A DNA stretch of 64,000 nt from Mycobacterium sp. URHD0025 (GTDB lineage Bacteria; Actinomycetota; Actinomycetes; Mycobacteriales; Mycobacteriaceae), in assembly GCF_000426065.1 (NCBI RefSeq), contig NZ_AUEQ01000018.1, positions 62,001 to 126,000 on the forward strand, read 5' to 3'. The translations under genes and the position numbers were made by a program. Below, one piece after another: positions 1-7,978 of the stretch (the stretch's first letter is position 1; the number at the start of each line of letters is the position of its first letter). The notes beneath the pieces were generated by a model. That model was not told the origin of the DNA, made no database searches, and saw only the letters and a list, made by a program, of their open reading frames with translations.

Positions 1-1
1 C

Positions 2-700
2 CTGGTCAAAGGTCTCGAGCAGGGCACCAACCGGCGGATGAGCGAGATCGTCGACGAGGTGCTGCCCGGGCACCCGGCAGGCATCCTGGCCGGACCGAAC
101 ATCGCCCGCGAGGTCGCCGAAGGCTATGCCGCCGCCGCCGTGTTGGCCATGCCCGACCAGCATCTGGCCGCCAACCTGGCACAGCTGTTCCGCACCAAGC
201 GGTTTCGCACGTACACCACCGACGACGTGATCGGGGTGGAGATGGCCGGGGCGCTCAAGAACGTCTACGCCATCGCTGTCGGCATGGGCTATTCACTGGG
301 CATCGGCGAGAACACCCGTGCCATGGTGATGGCCCGCGCGGTGCGGGAGATGTCCAAACTGGGCGAGGCGATGGGCGGGCACCGTGACACCTTCGCCGGC
401 CTGGCCGGCATGGGAGACCTCATCGTCACCTGCACCAGCCAGCGCAGCCGCAACCGCCATGTGGGCGAGCAACTCGGCTTGGGCAAGACGGTCGACGAGA
501 TCATAGAGTCGATGAATCAGGTCGCAGAGGGCGTCAAGGCGGCCAGCGTGATCATGGAATTCGCCGACAAATACGGGCTGAACATGCCGATCGCCCGCGA
601 GGTGGACAGCGTGATCAACCACGGCGCCAAGGTCGAGGACGCCTACTACGGCCTGATGGTCGAAAAGCCAGGCCACGAGGTGCACGGCTCGGGGTTCTGA
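2..700 (+). CDS. gpsA: NAD(P)-dependent glycerol-3-phosphate dehydrogenase, 3' part
   Basis: Reduces dihydroxyacetone phosphate to sn-glycerol-3-phosphate, the backbone for phospholipid synthesis, in the cytoplasm. The reading frame is open from the left edge, so the N-terminal Rossmann segment lies outside the window. Visible family signatures are LVKGLEQGT at the edge, ILAGPNIAREVAEG, then GVEMAGALKNVYAIAVGMG, which carries the catalytic lysine, and GLAGMGDLIVTC. The C-terminus is intact. The next gene is convergent and a long imperfect hairpin separates the two. From memory the M. tuberculosis neighbour of htpX is also a gpsA-type gene (gpdA1, Rv0564c), which supports the assignment. Confidence 0.95.
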   Translation: MVKGLEQGTNRRMSEIVDEVLPGHPAGILAGPNIAREVAEGYAAAAVLAMPDQHLAANLAQLFRTKRFRTYTTDDVIGVEMAGALKNVYAIAVGMGYSLGIGENTRAMVMARAVREMSKLGEAMGGHRDTFAGLAGMGDLIVTCTSQRSRNRHVGEQLGLGKTVDEIIESMNQVAEGVKAASVIMEFADKYGLNMPIAREVDSVINHGAKVEDAYYGLMVEKPGHEVHGSGF

Positions 701-729
701 CCTCAGCCGGTCTGCGCCGTTCACACCCG

Positions 730-797
730 AGAGTGACGCCATGGTCGCGACGCCTCGCTTCGATTCAAGGGCTGACAGCGACCCTCACGTCACTTTC
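730..797. terminator. Long imperfect palindrome between convergent genes
   Basis: The arms are 730-749 and 778-797 (20 nt each, 16 of 20 paired) around a 28-nt loop. The outer part pairs GAGAGTGACG with CGTCACTTTC, and the inner part pairs GGTCGC with GCGACC. It lies between the stop codons of gpsA and the convergent XRE regulator, so a bidirectional terminator is plausible. The 20-bp arms also resemble dispersed intergenic palindromes of mycobacteria. There is no U-tract, as is usual for mycobacterial terminators. Confidence 0.5.
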
Positions 798-810
798 GCG
801 GGAGCAGCGC

Positions 811-1416
811 TCATTCCCCGCGCACCGCGGCGCGGAAGTCCTCGGCACCGACCGGCGGGGCGATGGTCCAGAGCACCTCGGCCTCACCTTCGGTGGGGTT
901 GTGCCAGTCATGCAGCTGGGTCGCACCGAAGGTCATGCTGTCGCCGGTGTCCAACAATGTGGTCTGTCCCTCCACGGTGATGCTGAGCTCACCCTTGAGC
1001 ACGTAGACGAAAACCGTTGCGGCGTCGAGCCGGTAGGCCCCGCCGGAACCACCGCCCGGCCGCATGACGGTGTGCATCACCTGCACATGGTGTTCGGACT
1101 TCGGGGTCAGCAGCTCCTCCCGGACCCCGTGCCCACCCATCTCCAGCGGAGCCCCGGCTCCGCTGCGCACCACCGGCGCCGACGGGTACTCGAACAGGTC
1201 GCCGATGCCGATACCCAGCGCCTCGCAGATTCGCATCAACACCGGGACCGACACGTTGGTCATCCCCCGCTCGGCCAGGCTCAGGAAGCCCTTGGTCACC
1301 TCGGCCCGGGCGGCCACCTCGGTCAGGCTCAATCCGCGTTGACCGCGAACCTCACGCAGCCGTGCCCCGGCCCGCCCCATGCCGGTTTCCGTGCCGGTCT
1401 GCCGACCGTCCGCCAC
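811..1416 (-). CDS. XRE-family transcriptional regulator with C-terminal cupin
   Basis: A one-component regulator of 201 residues. It has an N-terminal helix-turn-helix (about residues 20-75, with LSLTEVAARAEVTKGFLSL) and a cupin_2 sensor domain (about 120-195, with GELSITVEGQ and LHDWHNP). The GTG start at 1416 is chosen because GAAGGGGAGC precedes it at good spacing; the frame stays open far upstream but only as antisense to the dehydrogenase gene. It is divergent from the alcohol dehydrogenase/permease pair across a palindrome-rich 114-bp gap, so it probably controls that pair and itself. Family members of this architecture often sense small acids or amines; the ligand here is unknown. Confidence 0.88.
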   Translation of the reverse strand: MADGRQTGTETGMGRAGARLREVRGQRGLSLTEVAARAEVTKGFLSLAERGMTNVSVPVLMRICEALGIGIGDLFEYPSAPVVRSGAGAPLEMGGHGVREELLTPKSEHHVQVMHTVMRPGGGSGGAYRLDAATVFVYVLKGELSITVEGQTTLLDTGDSMTFGATQLHDWHNPTEGEAEVLWTIAPPVGAEDFRAAVRGE

Positions 1417-1436
1417 TGACGCTCCCCTTCTGTTGA

Positions 1437-1502
1437 CGCCCACGCGTTTAGTGGTGTAAAACACGTTCAACGTTTTATAGCATTGAACACTACATGTGGG
1501 CG
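1437..1502. promoter_or_regulatory. Nested inverted repeats in the divergent XRE/dehydrogenase promoter
   Basis: Several exact inverted repeats are nested here: CGCCCAC (1437-1443) with GTGGGCG (1496-1502), TAGTG (1449-1453) with CACTA (1488-1492), GTTCAA (1465-1470) with TTGAAC (1483-1488), and TAAAAC (1457-1462) with GTTTTA (1472-1477). This is the expected place for the operator of the divergent XRE regulator. The 14-mer at 1457-1470 also fits TnnAACnnGTTnnA, the motif I recall for the sterol regulator KstR. Confidence 0.6.
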
Positions 1503-1530
1503 TGCCCCCCGAAGCGCAGAAAGGCAAGCG

Positions 1531-2676
1531 GTGTCTGCACCTGCAACCGAACCCAACGGCGAATCGACGCGGATTCAGGCCGCCGTCCTCGACGGCGACA
1601 GAACCATCAGCATCGAGCACGTCGACCTCGCCGCCCCCGGGCCCGGCGAGGTGCAGGTGGAGATCGCCGCGGCCGGCGTGTGCCACTCCGACCTGCACGT
1701 CACCACCGGGGCCTGGGACGTCCCGGCGCCGGTGGTGCTGGGACACGAGGGCTCCGGCGTGGTCACCGCCGTCGGCCCCGGCGTCGACGACCTCGAGCCC
1801 GGCGACCACGTGGTGCTCAGCTGGGTACCCGGCTGCGGCGAATGCCGCGCTTGTCAGGCCGGGCGGCCGGCCCAGTGCGCACTGGTGGCCTCGGTCGTGG
1901 CCACCGGAGGCACCCTGTACGACGGAACCACGCGGCTGTCCAACGAACGCGGCCAGATCCACCACTACCTCGGGGTGTCCTCCTACGCCGAGCAGGTCGT
2001 GGTTCCGCGCAGCGGCGCGGTCAAGGTCCGCAAGGACGCCCCGCTGCAGGACATCGCCATCGTCGGCTGCGCCATCGCCACCGGTGTCGGCGCCGTCCGC
2101 AACACCGCCGGAGTGGAGCCCGGTTCGACCGTCGCGGTGATCGGCTGCGGCGGGGTCGGCCTGGCGTGTGTCCAGGGCGCCCGACTGGCCGGAGCCGCAC
2201 GCATCGTGGCCGTCGACGTGGTCGCCGAGAAACTCGACCTGGCCCGCACCCTCGGGGCCACCGACACCGTCGACGCCTCGGCGGTCGAGGACGTCGTGGC
2301 CGCCCTCCGCGAGGTGCTGCCCGACGGATACGACTACGTCTTCGACGCCATCGGCAAGATCGCCACCACCGAGCAGGCAATCGCCGCGCTGGGCCTCGGC
2401 GGGGCCGCCGTCATCGTCGGTCTCCCGCCGGCCGGCGAACGCGCCACCTTCGACCCGCTCGCGCTGGCCGAGGCCGATCAACGGATCCTTGGCTCCAATT
2501 ACGGCTCGGCGGTGCCCGAGCGCGACATCCCCCAGCTGGTCGACGAGGTGATGGCAGGCAACCTCGACCTGGCGTCGATGATCTCCGCGCGGCGGCCATT
2601 GGCAGAAGCCGCGGCCGCCCTCGACGATCTGGCCGCCGGCCACGCATTGCGCCAACTACTCGTCCCGAACGCCTGA
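1531..2676 (+). CDS. Zinc-dependent alcohol dehydrogenase (MDR family)
   Basis: A medium-chain NAD(P)-dependent dehydrogenase of 381 residues that interconverts an alcohol and an aldehyde. It has the catalytic-zinc segment GVCHSDLHVTTG, the GHEGSG motif, the structural-zinc tetracysteine GCGECRACQAGRPAQC and the Rossmann motif IGCGGVGLACVQGA. The GTG at 1531 follows an AAAGG ribosome site; an upstream TTG at 1483 is in frame but would fall inside the operator palindrome. The next gene, an APC permease, begins 18 bp downstream, so the two probably form an operon that imports and oxidises one substrate, perhaps an amino alcohol or an amine-derived aldehyde. The substrate is not readable from the sequence. 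Confidence 0.88.
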   Translation: MSAPATEPNGESTRIQAAVLDGDRTISIEHVDLAAPGPGEVQVEIAAAGVCHSDLHVTTGAWDVPAPVVLGHEGSGVVTAVGPGVDDLEPGDHVVLSWVPGCGECRACQAGRPAQCALVASVVATGGTLYDGTTRLSNERGQIHHYLGVSSYAEQVVVPRSGAVKVRKDAPLQDIAIVGCAIATGVGAVRNTAGVEPGSTVAVIGCGGVGLACVQGARLAGAARIVAVDVVAEKLDLARTLGATDTVDASAVEDVVAALREVLPDGYDYVFDAIGKIATTEQAIAALGLGGAAVIVGLPPAGERATFDPLALAEADQRILGSNYGSAVPERDIPQLVDEVMAGNLDLASMISARRPLAEAAAALDDLAAGHALRQLLVPNA

Positions 2677-2694
2677 GAAGAATCGAGATCCCAA

Positions 2695-4134
2695 GTGACC
2701 GAAGATCTTCAGACCCGGGCCGAGGCCTCGAGCGGAGATGCCGGCCTGCGCCGCGGCGTGATGGGCGGCGGCGAACTCGCCGCACAGGCCATTGCCAACA
2801 TCGCGCCCAGCGCCGTCATCGCGTTCACCGCCGCCGCCATCTACACCACCGCCAGTAACGGCACCTGGGTCTCGTTCGCGCTGGCCACCGTCGTCATCCT
2901 CTCGGTGGGTTACTGCATCTCGCAATTCGCCAAGCGCCGTTCGAGTGCGGGCTCGCTGTACAGCTATGCCGCGACCGCACTCGGACCTTTCGGCGCCTAC
3001 CTGACCGGCGTCAGCCTCATCATCGGATGCTTCGGGATTGCCGCGGGCTCCCTGAGCGGCTCGGTGGCCTACACCGCCACCCTGCTCAACCAACTCGGCA
3101 TCCCGGTCCACGGGGTGGCCGCACAGATCGTGCTGGCCGTCGTCCTCGGCGCACTGGCCACCTTGTTCACCATCCGCGGTATCCGGCTTTCGGCACGGGT
3201 TTCCCTTGTGCTGGAACTGATTTCGGTGTCCATCATCATCCTGTTGCTGGTCTTCACCCTGGTCCACCTCGGCGCGGACGCATTCGACGCCGACCAGTTC
3301 GACCTGAGTGGCGCCAAGCCGTCGGGAATCGCGGTGGGCATGGTGCTGGCGATCCTGGGCTTCGTCGGCTTCTCCAGCGCCGATGCCCTGGCCCGAGAGG
3401 CCAAGGACCCCTACCGCGCGGTGCCACGCGCCATCATGTGGAGCGCGGCCGGCGTCGGTGTGCTGTACGTCTTCGCCGCCTACACCCAGGTGGCCGCATT
3501 GGGATCCGGTCTCGGCGAATCCGCCCAGCCGCTCAACGATCTCGCGACCCTGGTGGGCATGCCGGGGTGGTTCAACCCGATCCTCAACTTCGGTATCGCC
3601 GCATCGTTTTTCGCCGTGGTGGTCGCACCGATGAACGTCATCGGCCGCATCCTCTACGTGATGGGCAAAGAGGGTGTGGTTCCGTCCGCGATCGGCCGGA
3701 CCCACCCGACGCACCTGACCCCGCACCGCGCGCTGATCTCGGTCAGCCCACTCGTGATCGCGGTGCCCGTCGTGCTGTATCTGCTCGGCGTCGACGCGAT
3801 GGATGTCGTGACCTGGGTGGACACCTACGGGACCTACGGTTACATGGTGGCCTACGCCGCCGCGGCGATCGCTGCTGTTGTTTTCCTACGCAGCATCAAG
3901 GTTCGCGTTCCGCTCGTGTGGCCCGCCGCCGCGTTGGCCATCGGATCGATGGCATATGTGTTCTACGCCAACGTTTATCCGGTGCCTGCGTATCCGCTCA
4001 ACGTGATCCCGTGGCTGTTCCTGGCCACGGTTGCCGCCGCGCTGGCGTGGTACTGGATACTGCGCCGCCGGTCACCGGAAGTGATCGCGAAGATCGGGAC
4101 CAGCGACATGGAGACGCTCGAAGGAATCGGCTGA
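2695..4134 (+). CDS. APC-superfamily amino acid/amine permease
   Basis: A 479-residue inner-membrane transporter with about twelve hydrophobic segments. The first contains IANIAPSAVIAFTAAAIY, the glycine-rich helix typical of APC permeases; a later segment has GFVGFSSADALAREAKDPYRAVPRAI, the conserved loop before TM7. The start is GTG. It is the second gene of the operon with the zinc dehydrogenase and lies under the same divergent XRE-cupin regulator. Transport by proton symport is typical of the family. The substrate is unknown; the pairing suggests an amino acid or amine that yields an alcohol or aldehyde. Confidence 0.88.
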   Translation: MTEDLQTRAEASSGDAGLRRGVMGGGELAAQAIANIAPSAVIAFTAAAIYTTASNGTWVSFALATVVILSVGYCISQFAKRRSSAGSLYSYAATALGPFGAYLTGVSLIIGCFGIAAGSLSGSVAYTATLLNQLGIPVHGVAAQIVLAVVLGALATLFTIRGIRLSARVSLVLELISVSIIILLLVFTLVHLGADAFDADQFDLSGAKPSGIAVGMVLAILGFVGFSSADALAREAKDPYRAVPRAIMWSAAGVGVLYVFAAYTQVAALGSGLGESAQPLNDLATLVGMPGWFNPILNFGIAASFFAVVVAPMNVIGRILYVMGKEGVVPSAIGRTHPTHLTPHRALISVSPLVIAVPVVLYLLGVDAMDVVTWVDTYGTYGYMVAYAAAAIAAVVFLRSIKVRVPLVWPAAALAIGSMAYVFYANVYPVPAYPLNVIPWLFLATVAAALAWYWILRRRSPEVIAKIGTSDMETLEGIG

Positions 4135-4172
4135 GGCCTCCGAAGAGTGCGTGGCTCGGCCGGCGGTGTGGC

Positions 4173-4688
4173 TCAGCCGATCTGGAAGGTCGGCTTGAAG
4201 TCGGACTCCTGCTGCCCGATGACGAAGCTGCCCGCCGGGCTGATCACGAAACCGGACTGGTTGCGCCCGTCGATGCATGACGTCGACACGCCATCGGTGC
4301 CGCAGCTGATCGTCTGATAGCTGATCCGTGAATTGGGCGGCAACGGCTTGGGATTCTCGACCACGCCGAACACCGGTGCCGGCGAACTGGCGAAGCCGGG
4401 AACCCCGGGTCCACCGCTGACCAGGTTGGCCCCGTTCGGCGCTGCCGGGATCGGTCCGCTGCAGCCGTAGCTGCCGCTGCGCTGCAGTACGCAGGTGATG
4501 CCCTCGGCGATGCTGAAGGCGTACCAGTTGTTGTCCATCACCGCGTATTCAGACGTCTTGACCGGCGGATACGCGTTGACATTGGGGACGGCCGGCGCCG
4601 GATCCGGCTCCGCGGCCGCCAAGGGCGGCATGCTCATCGCTGCCGCCCCCGCGGCGCTCACCAGGCCAATCACCACTCTGTTCAGCAC
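4173..4688 (-). CDS. Secreted conserved hypothetical protein
   Basis: A 171-residue protein with a Sec-type signal peptide (about 1-26, cleavage near PPLAAAEPD) and a mature part of about 145 residues with four cysteines that could form two disulfides (CVLQ, YGCSG, ISCGT, SCIDG). The mature part is rich in proline, glycine and serine and resembles small secreted mycobacterial proteins of unknown function. The start is GTG. It sits just downstream of, and on the same strand as, another small secreted protein (4740-5051), with a 51-bp gap, so the two may be co-transcribed. I do not recognise a catalytic motif. Confidence 0.72.
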   Translation of the reverse strand: MLNRVVIGLVSAAGAAAMSMPPLAAAEPDPAPAVPNVNAYPPVKTSEYAVMDNNWYAFSIAEGITCVLQRSGSYGCSGPIPAAPNGANLVSGGPGVPGFASSPAPVFGVVENPKPLPPNSRISYQTISCGTDGVSTSCIDGRNQSGFVISPAGSFVIGQQESDFKPTFQIG

Positions 4689-4739
4689 GCCGTCACCCTA
4701 ACCCGGGGCGGTAGTGCGGTCCACCGCTCCGAGATCGTG

Positions 4740-5051
4740 TCAGCCGCAGTGCAGGTCCACGTAGACCGTGGTGTAGCGGACCCGCTCCTCGGTGTTGCCA
4801 CGCGGCGCGGCCTTGAGTTCCGTGACGTCGCGGCCCGGCCGCACCGCACTGACCCGACAGTTCTCGATCGAGCCGGTACCGACCCGACTCTGGATGACGC
4901 GGTAGCCGTCGTCCTGCAACTGCTTGATGGTCTGCTGGGCCGATCCCGTTCCACTGGGTGCCGCGGCGGCCGGACCGGCCAGCGCGAGCGCACCGACGGC
5001 CAGGCCGGTGGCGGCGGTGGCGGCAATGACATTTTTGACGGAGTTCCTCAT
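4740..5051 (-). CDS. Small secreted protein
   Basis: A 103-residue protein with a clear signal peptide (about 1-31, ending GPAAAAPSG) and a mature domain of roughly 72 residues with two cysteines (NCRVS and the C-terminal DLHCG), probably disulfide-bonded. It belongs to the small exported proteins widespread in mycobacteria; no function is known to me. Its upstream region (5120-5153) carries repeats matching those in front of the nearby response-regulator gene. It may therefore be a target of that two-component system. Confidence 0.75.
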   Translation of the reverse strand: MRNSVKNVIAATAATGLAVGALALAGPAAAAPSGTGSAQQTIKQLQDDGYRVIQSRVGTGSIENCRVSAVRPGRDVTELKAAPRGNTEERVRYTTVYVDLHCG

Positions 5052-5119
5052 TGAACTACCTGCCTTTCTTGCTGAATTACTTTCAGCCTATGCAGGTATT
5101 TCGGCCAGGTCCACCAACT

Positions 5120-5153
5120 CATATTGAACACATACGAATGAGTGCATACGAAT
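5120..5153 (-). promoter_or_regulatory. Repeated RTTCRTATG-type boxes upstream of the small secreted gene
   Basis: Read on the minus strand there are two identical ATTCGTATG boxes (5153-5145 and 5139-5131), then GTTCAATATG (5129-5120), just upstream of the gene starting at 5051. OmpR-family regulators bind tandem half-sites of this kind. Very similar boxes (GTTCATATG) occur upstream of the response-regulator gene itself. Confidence 0.5.
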
Positions 5154-5224
5154 CGGGAGCCGGACAAAGGCCGCGAAAGTCGGCGAAAATCATTGAATAT
5201 TCAGGCCGAATTCATATTGTTCGG

Positions 5225-6721
5225 TTACCCGCCGACGGGATCCGAAGCAGCTTCGCCCGCCAGCGGTATCCGCACAGTAAACACTGTCTCACCAGGCTTG
5301 GAAGCGACCGCCACGGTACCTTGGTGCGCCTCGACGATCGATGCCACGATGGCCAGACCCAGCCCGGTGCTGTCCAATTCCCGCGACCGCGATTTATCCG
5401 CCCTGACAAATCTCCCGAAAAGATTCGGCAACAATTCGGCATCTATCCCCGGACCGTCGTCGGTCACCGTCAATTCCGCGAATTCAGCGGTCTCGGTCAA
5501 TGCGACCGTTACGGTCACACCGGGCGGGGTGTGCACCCTGGCATTGGTCAACAGATTGCTCACCACTTGGTGCAGCCGGGCCAGATCGCCGCGCACCCAC
5601 AGCGGGTCGTCGGGCAGCTCGGCCACCCAGTGATGTTCGGGCGCGGCCACCGCTACGTCGTTGACCGCGTCGACCACCAGATCACTCAGGTCGATGTCGT
5701 CGGTCTCCAGATCCTGGCCCTCACTCAACCGCGACAACAGCAGCAGATCGCTGACCAGTCCCGTCATCCGCCGCGCCTCGGCCTCGATGCGGGCCAGCGC
5801 GTATTCGGTGGTCGGCGGCAGGGTCGCGCTGTCCTGCCGAGTGAGCTCGGCATATCCCTGGATGGCGGCCAGCGGAGTACGCAGCTCATGGCTGGCATCG
5901 GTGAGGAACTGCCGGGTGCGCCGATCGGAGGCGGCCAGCTCGGCCAGCGCGCTGTCGACGTTGGCCAGCAGCTGGTTGAGCGTCTCCCCCACGATGCCGA
6001 CTTCGTTGTCCGGATCGGTGTCCTTGTCGCGCACCCGCGCGGTGATGCGGTGATCGTCACCGTCCAACCGCAACGTCGCGACCTTGGCGGCGGTGGCCGC
6101 GACCCGGCGCAACGGGCGCAGGGCGATACGGACCACCGCGACGGTGCTCAACGCGGTCGCGACGAGCGCGATGACGATCATCACCGCGACGGTCACCGTC
6201 TTGCGCGCGATCACCCGGTTTGCGCTGTCCAGCGACACCCCGGACACCAGCACATCGCCGTTGCCCGCCGATTGGCTGGCCAGCCGGTACGCGCCGAGCA
6301 CCGGCAGCTTCACCGAGCGCGGGTGCCCGTCGGTCCAGCGGTACTGGTCGAGCGCGCGGGTCACCGCGACCGGCGCGGTACGCGGCTCTCCGTCGGAGAA
6401 CACAGCCGACTGGACCACCTCACCGTCGTGCAGCACCGCGATCAGATTGCCGGGGGCCTGGCCGACGAATGCGGTGAGCGCCTCGGCGTCCGCGGTGAGC
6501 TCGTGCCCGGCCTGGGCTTCGCGCCACTTGTCGAAGGAGTGGCTGAACGCCGCGAGCGACCGCGACACCTCGTTGTCGCTCATCGTCGACACATAGGTGT
6601 GCAGGCTGTACACGGACAACGCCCCGACCGCGGCCAATGCCACCGTGACGATCGCACTGACGCCCAGCACCAGCTGCCGGCGCAGCGACCGGGGCCACCA
6701 CCACCTGGATCTCGGTGGCAT
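5225..6721 (-). CDS. Two-component sensor histidine kinase
   Basis: A 498-residue membrane kinase. TM1 is about residues 15-38, an extracytoplasmic sensor region covers about 39-174, TM2 is about 175-200, then HAMP and HisKA with FLTDASHELRTPL (phospho-acceptor His278) and an HATPase domain with the N box (NLLTNARVH), the G1 box (VTDDGPGID) and the G2 box (STGLGLAIV). All catalytic boxes are intact. The gene starts 8 bp after the stop of the response regulator, so the two form one operon. The order and domain plan resemble mycobacterial TrcS/TcrY-type kinases, but I cannot assign an orthologue with confidence. Confidence 0.93.
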   Translation of the reverse strand: MPPRSRWWWPRSLRRQLVLGVSAIVTVALAAVGALSVYSLHTYVSTMSDNEVSRSLAAFSHSFDKWREAQAGHELTADAEALTAFVGQAPGNLIAVLHDGEVVQSAVFSDGEPRTAPVAVTRALDQYRWTDGHPRSVKLPVLGAYRLASQSAGNGDVLVSGVSLDSANRVIARKTVTVAVMIVIALVATALSTVAVVRIALRPLRRVAATAAKVATLRLDGDDHRITARVRDKDTDPDNEVGIVGETLNQLLANVDSALAELAASDRRTRQFLTDASHELRTPLAAIQGYAELTRQDSATLPPTTEYALARIEAEARRMTGLVSDLLLLSRLSEGQDLETDDIDLSDLVVDAVNDVAVAAPEHHWVAELPDDPLWVRGDLARLHQVVSNLLTNARVHTPPGVTVTVALTETAEFAELTVTDDGPGIDAELLPNLFGRFVRADKSRSRELDSTGLGLAIVASIVEAHQGTVAVASKPGETVFTVRIPLAGEAASDPVGG

Positions 6722-6728
6722 CAGCGGG

Positions 6729-7493
6729 TCACGGCGCGGGCCGCAGCATGTACCCCACGCCGCGAACGGTGTGGATCATCGGCTCGCGATCGGCGTCGAC
6801 CTTCTTACGCAGGTACGAGATGTAGAGGTCGACGATGCTGGACTTGCCGCCGAATCCGTAGTTCCACACGCGATCGAGTATCTCTGCCCGGCTCAGGGCC
6901 CGGCGCGGATTGCGCATCAAGTAGCGCAACAGTTCGAATTCCGTCACGGTCAGGCTGATCGGCTCGCCGCCGCGAGTGACCTCGCGGCTCGCCCCGTCGA
7001 GCACCATGTCGCCGACCTTGAGCGTCTCGTCGGACGGCGGCGTGGTGTGGCTCGACCGGCGCAGCAACCCGCGCAGGCGGGCCACCAACTCCTCGAGGCT
7101 GAACGGTTTGGTCATGTAGTCATCGGCGCCGGCCGTCAGCCCGGAAACCCGGTCCAGCACGGAATCCCTGGCGGTCAGGAACAGCGTGGGCGTGTAGCCG
7201 TCGGCCTCGCGTACCCGCTGCAGAATCTGCAGTCCGTCGATATCGGGCAGCATGATGTCGAGCACCACGACATCGGGTTCGATCTCGTCGAACTTGGCCA
7301 CCGCGTCATGGCCGTTGTGGGCCACGTCGACTTCCCAGCCCTCATAGTGCAGGGCCATCTTCACCAGGTTGGTCAGCGCCGGCTCGTCATCGACCAGCAG
7401 TACGCGAATCGCAGACCCGTCGGCGCGGTGGATCTTCGGCAACTGTCCGAGGATGGCCTGCCGCGGCTGCTGAGCACGGGGAGAAACCGACAT
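6729..7493 (-). CDS. OmpR/PhoB-family response regulator
   Basis: A cytoplasmic DNA-binding regulator of 254 residues. The receiver domain (about 28-145) has VDDEP, the phospho-acceptor aspartate in VVVLDIMLPD (Asp79), and the switch residues TARDS and KPFS. The winged-helix effector follows (about 160-250, LTVTEFELLRYLMRNP and YISYLRKKVD). Two ATG starts are possible, at 7502 and 7493; I prefer 7493 because GGAAA lies about 10 nt upstream of it. The gene is co-transcribed with the kinase that follows. Tandem GTTCATATG boxes upstream suggest autoregulation. Confidence 0.93.
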   Translation of the reverse strand: MSVSPRAQQPRQAILGQLPKIHRADGSAIRVLLVDDEPALTNLVKMALHYEGWEVDVAHNGHDAVAKFDEIEPDVVVLDIMLPDIDGLQILQRVREADGYTPTLFLTARDSVLDRVSGLTAGADDYMTKPFSLEELVARLRGLLRRSSHTTPPSDETLKVGDMVLDGASREVTRGGEPISLTVTEFELLRYLMRNPRRALSRAEILDRVWNYGFGGKSSIVDLYISYLRKKVDADREPMIHTVRGVGYMLRPAP

Positions 7494-7502
7494 CGTCGTC
7501 AT

Positions 7503-7978
7503 ATTTCCATTGTGCGGAGTACACAGATCGTTGTCACGGAGTTCATATGGAGTTCTAAGGGAATGCCGTTCATATGAGTCTTCTATGACGCTCGTCACCT
7601 TCGCGGGCCATGGTGATCCAGGCCAGAATTGTTGCAATACATACCGTTTCAAAACGAGTAGGTGAACACTTGGTGACACCACAAACTTCGATTCATCGAT
7701 TTAGCCTGCACACCAGGCATATTCACGGTCAGACACCTCTATGAAACATTTGGGTTCTCTATGTGTGCGGCAAACTTCCTTGCGCCTGCTCACAGCGATA
7801 AATACTCTCGCTCAAAGTAATTGGGTGTAACCGAGCCACAAATGAGCCATAAGTCGACTTGTGTCGCACTGCGCTCCAACACCTTTCGAAGTTGCCCACC
7901 GGCAACGGCGTCAATATCTCCGTGCGGACCCGCAACGAGGCGAGTCCGCACATCACCAACTCCAGACGGAGGCGCACG
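7503..7978. other. 476-bp divergent intergenic region, no gene seen
   Basis: This region is more AT-rich than its surroundings and separates the two-component operon (leftward) from the SulP-carbonic anhydrase gene (rightward). Short reading frames exist but none has a believable ribosome site together with a recognisable product. It holds the tandem boxes at 7541-7587 and a 10-bp perfect palindrome AAGTCGACTT at 7851-7860, which extends imperfectly to 7848-7863, about 115 bp upstream of the SulP start. Promoters in both directions are expected. Confidence 0.6.
7541..7587 (-). promoter_or_regulatory. Tandem GTTCATATG boxes upstream of the response regulator
   Basis: Two identical 9-mers GTTCATATG lie at 7541-7549 and 7568-7576. 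Each is followed about 11-12 bp later by a degenerate copy (GTTCTAAG near 7552; TTCTATG at 7581). A period of about one helical turn fits tandem binding by an OmpR-family regulator. The location 48-94 bp upstream of the 7493 start fits autoregulation. Confidence 0.5.

Noticed and set aside
811..2655. One minus-strand reading frame of 614 codons spanning the XRE regulator and the whole dehydrogenase gene antisense
   Set aside because: Only the last 201 codons (from GTG 1416) encode a recognisable protein; the rest is a GC-rich shadow of the plus-strand dehydrogenase.
7759..7977. Small minus-strand frames in the 476-bp gap before the SulP gene
   Set aside because: No ribosome site, no recognisable product and low-complexity neighbours; treated as non-coding.
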